Below, in pieces: positions 47,200-54,054 of a stretch of DNA of 64,000 nt (positions within the stretch are counted from its first letter, which is position 1; each line of letters starts with the position of its first letter). A model generated the notes under the pieces. It made no database searches, had not been told where the DNA came from, and saw only the letters and a list, made by a program, of their open reading frames with translations. The stretch lies in the NCBI RefSeq assembly GCF_000718165.1, contig NZ_JOEY01000039.1, positions 1 to 64,000 on the forward strand. The letters are read 5' to 3'. Both the position numbers and the translations under genes were made by a program. The stretch is from Streptomyces fulvoviolaceus. GTDB taxonomy: Bacteria; Actinomycetota; Actinomycetes; Streptomycetales; Streptomycetaceae.

Positions 47200-47876
47200 G
47201 CGAGCCCCAGGGCTCCGAGGGCACCACACAACGACTGCCGGTCATCGAGAAGGCGGCCGACACGGACCAGCTCGACCAGGCGGCCTCGGCGGCCGCCTAC
47301 GGGCCACCACCAGTCCTGGAGGGCGAAGGAGGCGGGGACGGGCGCTTCTGGTCGGCACGGCGCGTGCCCGCGGGCATCGTCGCCCTGCTGCTCCTGGTCG
47401 TCGCCGGATTCTTCCTGTACGACATCGCAAGCGTCCGCGCCGACCGGCCGGCCATGAGCTGGCGCCGCGAACTGGCCCGGCAGCTCGCCGAACGGCCCCT
47501 GGACGACACCTGGGTGCTCGTCGGCGCCGGCGTAGCCCTGGCCCTCGGCCTGTGGCTGATCGTGCTGGCGGCCACGCCCGGTCTGCGGGCCGTGCTGCCG
47601 ATGCGCCGCGCCCACGCCGACGTACGCGCCGGGCTGCACCGGGACGCGGCCGCCATGGTGCTGCGCGACCGGGCCATGGAGGTCGCCGGCGTGCAGTCCG
47701 TACGGGTGCGGATGGGCCGCTCGAAGGCCGACGTCCGCGCGGTCTCCCACTTCCGTGAACTGGACGACGTACGCGCCGACTTGGACGCCACGCTCGCCGA
47801 AGCGATCAGGGGGCTGGGGCTTGTCCGGCCGCCCGCGCTGTCGGTGCGCGTGGCCCGCAGCGGACGGAAGGGGTGA
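47196..47876 (+). CDS. DUF6286 membrane protein of the Asp23 cluster
   Basis: 226 residues. Two helices (GIVALLLLVVAGFFLYDIASV, about 60-80, and WVLVGAGVALALGLWLIVLAA, about 108-130) are followed by a cytosolic domain RDRAMEVAGVQSVRVRMGRSKADVRAVSHFRELDDVRADLDATLAEAI that looks Asp23-like in pattern. ATGA overlap with the preceding gene. Probably a membrane partner of the Asp23 proteins. Confidence 0.8.
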   Translation: MSEPQGSEGTTQRLPVIEKAADTDQLDQAASAAAYGPPPVLEGEGGGDGRFWSARRVPAGIVALLLLVVAGFFLYDIASVRADRPAMSWRRELARQLAERPLDDTWVLVGAGVALALGLWLIVLAATPGLRAVLPMRRAHADVRAGLHRDAAAMVLRDRAMEVAGVQSVRVRMGRSKADVRAVSHFRELDDVRADLDATLAEAIRGLGLVRPPALSVRVARSGRKG

Positions 47877-48460
47877 GCGCGGTGCTCAGGACCGTCAACC
47901 GAGTGCTGATCGGGGTGGTCGGGCTCGTGCTGGTCGTGGTCGGCGGGGCGGCGCTGGCCGTCGGACTCGGCCTGAACCCGCCGTCCTGGTGGATCCACGA
48001 CGGCCGGCACGACGTCCTCCTCGACGACTCCGAGCGGACCCGCTGGCAGGACGCCGGCTGGTGGTGGCCGACGGTCCTCGCCGTGCTCGCCGTCCTCGTG
48101 CTGCTCGCCCTGTGGTGGGTCACCGCGGTACTGCGCCGCCACCGCCTCACCGAGGTCCTCGTCGACACCGGCGACGGCGAGGGCGCGCTGTTGCGGGGCC
48201 GGGCCCTGGAGGGCGTACTCGCGGGCGGGGCGGGGGAGTCGGACGGCGTGGCCCATGCTCAGGTCCAGCTGACCGGCCGACGCACGGCCCCGGAGGCCCG
48301 CGTACGACTCCGGCTGGAGCCGCACGCGGATCCGGGGACGGTCCTGTACCACCTGACGACGGAGGCACTGACACACGCGAGGGATTCGGCGGGCTTGGCG
48401 TCACTTCCGGCAGAGGTGCGGCTGACGGGCGTCAAGCACCGTGCGGAAAGGGTCAGTTGA
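47873..48460 (+). CDS. Alkaline shock response membrane anchor AmaP
   Basis: 195 residues. Two helices (VLIGVVGLVLVVVGGAALAVGLGL and WWPTVLAVLAVLVLLALWWVTAVLRR) flanking an external loop, then a cytosolic domain ending in GLASLPAEVRLTGVKHRA. GTG 47873 overlaps the previous gene (GTGA). It anchors Asp23 to the membrane in other Gram-positives. Last gene of the operon; it converges on the SDR gene. Confidence 0.85.
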   Translation: MSAVLRTVNRVLIGVVGLVLVVVGGAALAVGLGLNPPSWWIHDGRHDVLLDDSERTRWQDAGWWWPTVLAVLAVLVLLALWWVTAVLRRHRLTEVLVDTGDGEGALLRGRALEGVLAGGAGESDGVAHAQVQLTGRRTAPEARVRLRLEPHADPGTVLYHLTTEALTHARDSAGLASLPAEVRLTGVKHRAERVS

Positions 48461-48466
48461 GGGAAC

Positions 48467-49222
48467 TCAGAACCCGTGCCGCATCCCACCGTCGACAGGC
48501 AACATGATCCCCGTCAGATAGGACGCGGCCGGCGACAGCAGGAACGCCGCCGCACGCCCGAATTCCTCCGGCATCCCATACCGCCGCAACGGAATCCGCG
48601 ACTCGTTGGCAGCCCGCGTGGCCTCCGGATCCGCGGACAACCCGTCCAGCTCGCGCACGCGATCCGTGTCGATACGAGACGGCAGCAGCCCCACGACCCG
48701 AATCCCCCGCGGCCCCAGCTCGTCCGCGAGCGACTTGGCGAACCCGGCGAGCCCCGGCCGCAGCCCGTTGGAGATCGTCAGCCCCGGAATCGGCTCGTGC
48801 ACCGACCCGGACAGCACGAACCCGATGACCCCGCCCGCGTCCAACTCGGCGGCAGCCGCCCGCGCGAGCCGCACCGCCCCCAGGAACACCGACTCGAACG
48901 CGGACTCCCACTGCTCGTCCGTGTTGTCGGCGAGGAACCCCGGCGCCGGCCCCCCGACGCTGACGAGGATGCCGTCGAAGCCCCCGAAGTGCTCGCGCGC
49001 GGCAGCGATCAGTCGCTCCGGCGCCGACGGGTCGGCGTTGTCGACGGCCACTCCGACGGCGTTCGCTCCCAGCTCGCCCGCCGCGGCAACCGCCCGCTTC
49101 TCGTCCCGCCCGGTGACGACGACCTTCGCCCCGTCGGCGACGAGCTCGCGCGCCGCGGCGTTGCCCAGCCCGCGGGTGGCTCCGGTGACGACGTACACAC
49201 GGTCCTTCAGTCCAAGATCCAT
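48467..49222 (-). CDS. Atypical SDR-family oxidoreductase
   Basis: 251 residues. NAD(P)-binding GATRGLGNAAA, and ELDAGGVIGFVLSGSVHEPIPGL in the active-site region. The usual YxxxK is absent: the aligned segment reads TISNGLRPGLAGFAKSLADEL. Such Tyr/Lys-less SDRs form a known subgroup of unclear chemistry. C-terminal SYLTGIMLPVDGGM is standard. Start at ATG 49222. It sits just after the GH15 gene on the same strand. Confidence 0.85.
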   Translation of the reverse strand: MDLGLKDRVYVVTGATRGLGNAAARELVADGAKVVVTGRDEKRAVAAAGELGANAVGVAVDNADPSAPERLIAAAREHFGGFDGILVSVGGPAPGFLADNTDEQWESAFESVFLGAVRLARAAAAELDAGGVIGFVLSGSVHEPIPGLTISNGLRPGLAGFAKSLADELGPRGIRVVGLLPSRIDTDRVRELDGLSADPEATRAANESRIPLRRYGMPEEFGRAAAFLLSPAASYLTGIMLPVDGGMRHGF

Positions 49223-49227
49223 GGTCC

Positions 49228-51045
49228 CTATCCTGCCTCCTCGCCCCCGAACAGGGTGAGGGCGGTGTTCACCAGACCGATGTGGCTGAACGCCTGCGGG
49301 AAGTTGCCGAGCTGGACGGCGGCCACCGGGTCGTACTCCTCGGACAGTAGTCCCACGTCGTTGGCGAGGCCCAGGAGCCGTTCGAACAGTTCCCGCGCCT
49401 CCTTCGTCCGGCCCGTCATGTGCAGCGCGTCCGCGAGCCAGAACGAGCACACGAGGAAGGTGCCCTCGCCGCCGGGCAGTCCGTCGACGGCGGTCTCCTC
49501 GGCGCTGTAGCGGCGTACGAGGCCGCCGTGGTCCAGTTCCGCGCGGATCGCGTCGATGGTGCCCACCACGCGCGGGTCGTCGGGCGGCAGGAAGCCGACG
49601 CGCGGGATCAGCAGCAGCGAGGCATCGAGTTCGCGGGAGCCGTAGTACTGGGTGAAGGTGTTCCGCCCGGGGTCGTAGCCCTTCGCGCACACCTCGCCGT
49701 GCACCTCGTCGCGCAGCGCGCGCCAGCCGTCCACGTCGCCGCTCAGATCCGGGTAGTTCTCCAGGGCACGCACGGCGCGGTCGGCGGCGACCCACACCAT
49801 CACCTTCGAGTGGACGAAGTCACGGCGGCCGCCGCGCACCTCCCACAGCCCCTCGTCCGGCTGCCGCCACGAGGACCGGAGGAACTTCAGCAGGACGCTC
49901 TGCAGGGACCACATGTGCGGCTTGGCGGGCAGGCCCGCCCGCCGGGCCAGCGACAGCGAGTCCATGACCTCGCCGTACACGTCCAGCTGGAGCTGTTTCA
50001 CGGCCTCGTTGCCGATTCGTACGGGCTTGGAGCCGCAGAAACCGGACAGCCACGGCAGCTCGTACTCGGGCAGCCGGCGCTCGCCCGCGAGCCCGTACAT
50101 GATCTGGAGGTCCGCCGGGTCGCCGGCGACCGCGCGCAGCAGCCAGTTCCGCCAGGCCTCGGCCTCCTCCAGATAGCCGCAGGACACCAGGGCGCCCAGG
50201 GTGAGAGTGGAGTCGCGCAGCCAGCAGTAGCGGTAGTCCCAGTTGCGCACCCCGCCCAGCTCCTCGGGCAGCGAGGTGGTGGCCGCGGCCACGATGCCGC
50301 CGGTCGGCCGGTAGGTGAGCGCCTTCAGGGTGATCAGGGAACGGACCACGGCGTCCCGGTGCGGACCGTCGTAGCGGCAGCGGGCCGCCCACGCCTGCCA
50401 GTCGGCGACGCTGCTCTCCAGCGTCTCGTACGGGTCGATCAGCGGCGGGCGCCGCTCGTGAGAGGGGTGCCAGGTGAGCACGAAGGCGACCTTCTCGCCC
50501 TTCTCGACGGTGAACTCGGAGTGCGTTCCGAAGTGCTCGCCCCAGGTACGCACCGGGGGCTCGCTGCGCAGCCACGTCGAGTCGGGCCCCGCGACGGCCA
50601 CCCGGTGCCCGCCGGACCTGCGCACCCACGGCACGATCGAGCCGTAGTCGAAGCGCAGCCTGAGCGTGCTGCGCACGGTGACCCGGCCGCCGAGACCTTC
50701 CACGATGCGTACGACGTCGGGGGAGCGGTGGCGCTGCGGCATCAGGTCGGTGACACGCACCGTGCCCTCGTCCGTCTCCCACTCGGTGTCCAGGACGAGG
50801 GTGCCGGGGCGGTAGGCACGCCTCGTACACCGGTCCGCGCCCTTCGGAGCGATCCGCCAGTGGCCGTTCTCCTCGTCGCCGAGAAGTCTGGCGAAGCAGG
50901 CCGCCGAGTCGAAGCGGGGCAGGCAGAGCCAGTCGACGGAGCCGTCCAGGCCGACCAGGGCTGCGGTCTGTTCGTCGCCGATGAGGGCGTAGTCCTCGAT
51001 ACGGGGGTGCACGGAGTGCGGGTTCCCGGACCTGCGGTGCGGCAA
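49228..51045 (-). CDS. Glycoside hydrolase family 15 protein (trehalase/glucoamylase-like)
   Basis: 605 residues. IEDYALIGDEQTAALVGLDGSVDWLCLPRFDS at the N-terminus, GGVRNWDYRYCWLRDSTLTLGAL (catalytic general acid region) and RVGFLPPDDPRVVGTI. Very close to the mycobacterial-type GH15 trehalases. No signal peptide, so cytosolic. It probably hydrolyses trehalose or short glucans. Followed after six bases by the SDR gene, which may be co-transcribed. Confidence 0.9.
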   Translation of the reverse strand: MPHRRSGNPHSVHPRIEDYALIGDEQTAALVGLDGSVDWLCLPRFDSAACFARLLGDEENGHWRIAPKGADRCTRRAYRPGTLVLDTEWETDEGTVRVTDLMPQRHRSPDVVRIVEGLGGRVTVRSTLRLRFDYGSIVPWVRRSGGHRVAVAGPDSTWLRSEPPVRTWGEHFGTHSEFTVEKGEKVAFVLTWHPSHERRPPLIDPYETLESSVADWQAWAARCRYDGPHRDAVVRSLITLKALTYRPTGGIVAAATTSLPEELGGVRNWDYRYCWLRDSTLTLGALVSCGYLEEAEAWRNWLLRAVAGDPADLQIMYGLAGERRLPEYELPWLSGFCGSKPVRIGNEAVKQLQLDVYGEVMDSLSLARRAGLPAKPHMWSLQSVLLKFLRSSWRQPDEGLWEVRGGRRDFVHSKVMVWVAADRAVRALENYPDLSGDVDGWRALRDEVHGEVCAKGYDPGRNTFTQYYGSRELDASLLLIPRVGFLPPDDPRVVGTIDAIRAELDHGGLVRRYSAEETAVDGLPGGEGTFLVCSFWLADALHMTGRTKEARELFERLLGLANDVGLLSEEYDPVAAVQLGNFPQAFSHIGLVNTALTLFGGEEAG

Positions 51046-51091
51046 TCCGGGGCGGGGCCGGGCGGGTGAAACGGGGTTCGTTCCGGTGTCC

Positions 51092-51886
51092 CTACACCGT
51101 CGCCGGTTCCGTCTCCTCCGTGGTCTCCTCGGCCTCCGCCGCCCGCCGGTCGCGGAGCTCCCGACGGACCAGGACCACCCAGCCGATCGGGACGCCGATG
51201 GAGAACAGCCACCACTGGTAGGCGTACGCGTAGTTCAGCGCGGCGTCCTCGTTGCCGGGCTTGCCCATCAGCTCCGGGGTGTCGCCCTTCGGCTCGGGCG
51301 CGGTCTGGGCGAGGTAGCCGCCGAGTACCTGGACGCCGAGGCGCCGCGCCTGCTGCTCGCTGTTGATCAGCATGACCATCCGGTCCGGCAGGCCCTTGAG
51401 GTTCTTGATGCCGCTCGCCGCGGTCGTCTCGTCGGGCATCAGCCGCCCGGTGACGGTGATCTCGCTCTTCGGGGGCGCCGGGACCTTCGGGAACGCGGTC
51501 TGGCTCGCGCCGTCCGCGGGGATCCAGCCCCGGTTGACGAGCACGACCTTGCCGTCGTTCAGGACGAAGGGGGTCAGGACGTGGTAGCCGACCTCGTCGT
51601 CCGAGTTGGTGCGGCGGCGGACGACGACCTCGTCGTCGGTGTCGAAGTGACCCTTCGCGGTCACCGCGTGGTACCGCTCGTTCGTGGTGACCGTGTGTCC
51701 CGGGGAGGTCATCTTCTCCACGGGCACCGGGTCGGCGGACAGCGCGTCGGCGACCAGCTGGTTCCGGGCGCTGCGCTCCTCGTAGCGGTGCATCTGCCAG
51801 ATACCCAGCCTGATCATCGTGGGGATGAGGAGGAGGGAGACCAGCGTGAGGATCACCCACTGCCGGGACAACAGGAAGCGGTACAC
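51092..51886 (-). CDS. SURF1 family protein
   Basis: 264 residues. One N-terminal helix (WVILTLVSLLLIPTMIRLGIWQMHRYEER), a soluble extracytoplasmic domain with GYHVLTPFVLNDGKVVLVNRGWIP, and a C-terminal helix (YQWWLFSIGVPIGWVVLV). This is the SURF1 layout. It helps assemble cytochrome c oxidase (haem a insertion). GTG 51886 preferred; a TTG at 51901 is also open. Confidence 0.9.
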   Translation of the reverse strand: MYRFLLSRQWVILTLVSLLLIPTMIRLGIWQMHRYEERSARNQLVADALSADPVPVEKMTSPGHTVTTNERYHAVTAKGHFDTDDEVVVRRRTNSDDEVGYHVLTPFVLNDGKVVLVNRGWIPADGASQTAFPKVPAPPKSEITVTGRLMPDETTAASGIKNLKGLPDRMVMLINSEQQARRLGVQVLGGYLAQTAPEPKGDTPELMGKPGNEDAALNYAYAYQWWLFSIGVPIGWVVLVRRELRDRRAAEAEETTEETEPATV

Positions 51887-51934
51887 CCCACGACCGTACA
51901 ACTCGGGCCGTGGGGTGTTTCCGGAGGGGGGTGC

Positions 51935-52168
51935 TCAGACGCGGTCGACGATGCCCACCTTTCCCTCCGCGCGGGCGCAGTGGGCGCCGCAGAACCATTG
52001 ACCCTCGACCTCGACGCCCTGACCGATGATCTGCACACGACAGTGCTCGCAGATGGGTGCCATGCGGTGGATCGCGCAGGAGAAGCAGTCGAAGACGTGC
52101 ACCGCACCCTGCGCGTGCACCTCGAAGGTCATTCCGTAGTTGTTGCCACATACTTCGCAGGTCGCCAT
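51935..52168 (-). CDS. Small zinc-ribbon protein
   Basis: 77 residues with CEVC, CFSC, CEHC and FCGAHC cysteine pairs (MATCEVCGNNYG ... APICEHCRVQIIGQGVEVEGQWFCGAHCARAEGK), enough for two zinc sites. It resembles small actinobacterial zinc-ribbon/metallothionein-like proteins. ATG 52168. Role unknown; next to SURF1 on the same strand. Confidence 0.82.
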   Translation of the reverse strand: MATCEVCGNNYGMTFEVHAQGAVHVFDCFSCAIHRMAPICEHCRVQIIGQGVEVEGQWFCGAHCARAEGKVGIVDRV

Positions 52169-52267
52169 GGGCCACAGGGTGAGCCGTCGACGCGACGCGG
52201 GCGAGCGGGCGCCGGGCGAGTCGCCCGGCAATCACCCGTCCGTACGGTCATCTCTACGGCTTTATGG

Positions 52268-53254
52268 TCATCCCTCCGACGCCGGCTCCACGTTGCCGAG
52301 GAGTTGTCCGAACGCCGCCTCGTCGACGACCGGTGTGCCGAACTGCCGCGCCTTGACCACCTTCGACGTGCCCGAGTCCGGGTCGTTCGTGACGAGCAGG
52401 CTGGTCAGCCGGGAGATGCTGGTGGCGACGTGCAGTCCGGCCTCGATCGCGCGGTCCTCCAGGAGGTCGCGCTCGATCGACGTGTCCCCGGAGAACGCGA
52501 TGCGCATGCCCTGCTTGAGTGGTTTGCCCTCTTCGTACCGCCCGGGGTTGGGGTAGGGGCACGCGGGCCTCTTGCGGGCGGGGCGCCAACTGGTGGGCTG
52601 GTAACTGCCGTAGCTCGGCTGCTGCTGCCGGGGCACCGCCCGGTCCGTCCACTCGGTCAGCGGCCGGCATTCGTGCAGTGGCAGCCGTACGCCGCCCGCG
52701 GCCGCGGCCCTGAGGCTCGGCCGGAACGCCTCCGCGAGCACGCGCGCGTCATCGAGGGCATGGTGCGCCCGCTGCTGTACGACGCCGAAGTGCGCGGCCA
52801 GCGACTCCAGCTTGTGATTGGGCAGCGGCAGGCCCAGCTCCTTGGAGAGCGCGATGGTGCACAGCCGCTGCCGCACCGGCGCCTCGCGCGCCGCGCGCGC
52901 GTACTCGCGGGCGATCATCTGCCAGTCGAAGACGGCGTTGTGCGCGACGAGCACCCGGCCGTCCAGGCGGGCCGAGAACTCCTCGGCGATCTCCTGGAAG
53001 AGGGGCGCGCCCTCCAGCACGTCACTCGTCAGCCCGTGGATCCACACCGGGCCGGGATCGCGCTCCGGGTTGACCAGTGTGTACCAGTGGTCCTCGACCT
53101 CGCCGTGTACGTCCAGCCGGTACACGGCCGCGGAGATTATCCGGTCGTCCCGGGCCAGGCCCGTGGTCTCCACGTCAACGACCGCGTATCCCTTGGGGTA
53201 CGCGGTCGGCCACGCTGTGGGGGAGGACACTGCGGTCGTGGAGTCTTCGAGCAT
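52268..53254 (-). CDS. DEDDh exonuclease with BRCT domain
   Basis: 328 residues. Exonuclease motifs: YAVVDVETTGL (Exo I), HNAVFDW (Exo II) and HHALDDARV (Exo III, with the DEDDh His). A Gln/Pro-rich linker follows, then a BRCT domain (GMRIAFSGDTSIERDLLEDRAIEAGLHVATSISRLTSLLVTND). DnaQ-like 3'-5' exonuclease, likely DNA repair. Start ATG at 53254. Confidence 0.92.
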   Translation of the reverse strand: MLEDSTTAVSSPTAWPTAYPKGYAVVDVETTGLARDDRIISAAVYRLDVHGEVEDHWYTLVNPERDPGPVWIHGLTSDVLEGAPLFQEIAEEFSARLDGRVLVAHNAVFDWQMIAREYARAAREAPVRQRLCTIALSKELGLPLPNHKLESLAAHFGVVQQRAHHALDDARVLAEAFRPSLRAAAAGGVRLPLHECRPLTEWTDRAVPRQQQPSYGSYQPTSWRPARKRPACPYPNPGRYEEGKPLKQGMRIAFSGDTSIERDLLEDRAIEAGLHVATSISRLTSLLVTNDPDSGTSKVVKARQFGTPVVDEAAFGQLLGNVEPASEG

Positions 53255-53343
53255 GGTTCATGAGGATACGGGCCGCGACTGACAGTCCCTCACGGGGAGC
53301 GTCGGTACCGGGCCGCGGGTACCCGCGGTGCGATCCTCCCGGT

Positions 53344-54054
53344 GTGACCGAACCAACGCATGACGAGGCCCATGGGGGCGCGCTCGGCGCCCGCCTCAAC
53401 TGGTTGCGGGCGGCCGTCCTCGGGGCGAACGACGGCATCGTGTCCACCGCCGGCCTGGTCGTCGGCGTGGCGGGCGCGACGAGCGACCGATCGGCCCTGC
53501 TCACGGCGGGCCTCGCGGGTCTGCTGGCCGGCTCCCTGTCGATGGCGGCGGGGGAGTACGTGTCCGTCTCCGCCCAGCGCGACTCCGAGAAGGCCGCACT
53601 CGCCGTGGAGAAGCGGGAGTTGAAGGAGCAGCCGGAGGCCGAACTGGAGGAGCTGACGGAGCTCCTGGAGGAGCGGGGCCTCACCCGTGAGGTGGCCCGG
53701 GAGGCGGCCGTCCAGTTGACGGAACGGGACGCTCTGCGGGCCCACGCGCGCGTGGAGCTCGGTATCGACCCCGACGCCCTCACCAATCCGTGGCACGCGG
53801 CGTGGGCGAGCTTCCTGGCGTTCACGGTGGGGGCACTGCTGCCGCTGCTGGCGATCGTGCTGCCGGGGGCGGGGTGGCGGGTGCCGGTGACCGTGGTGTC
53901 GGTGTTGGGGGCGCTGGTGCTGACGGGGTGGAGCAGTGCGCGGTTGGGGGCGGCGGCTTCCGGCAGGGCGGTGGTGCGGAACGTGACGGGCGGGGCGTTG
54001 GCGATGGGGGTCACGTATGCGGTGGGGGCCTTGTTGGGGGCGGCGGGGGTTTAG
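53344..54054 (+). CDS. VIT1/CCC1 family iron/manganese transporter
   Basis: 236 residues. N-terminal LNWLRAAVLGANDGIVSTAGLVVGVAGA and SLSMAAGEYVSVSAQRDSEKAALAVEKREL are hallmark VIT1 segments, followed by an acidic cytosolic region and three helices (about 140-236). GTG 53344. It would move Fe/Mn across the membrane. It overlaps the convergent NACHT gene by four bases. Confidence 0.9.
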   Translation: MTEPTHDEAHGGALGARLNWLRAAVLGANDGIVSTAGLVVGVAGATSDRSALLTAGLAGLLAGSLSMAAGEYVSVSAQRDSEKAALAVEKRELKEQPEAELEELTELLEERGLTREVAREAAVQLTERDALRAHARVELGIDPDALTNPWHAAWASFLAFTVGALLPLLAIVLPGAGWRVPVTVVSVLGALVLTGWSSARLGAAASGRAVVRNVTGGALAMGVTYAVGALLGAAGV

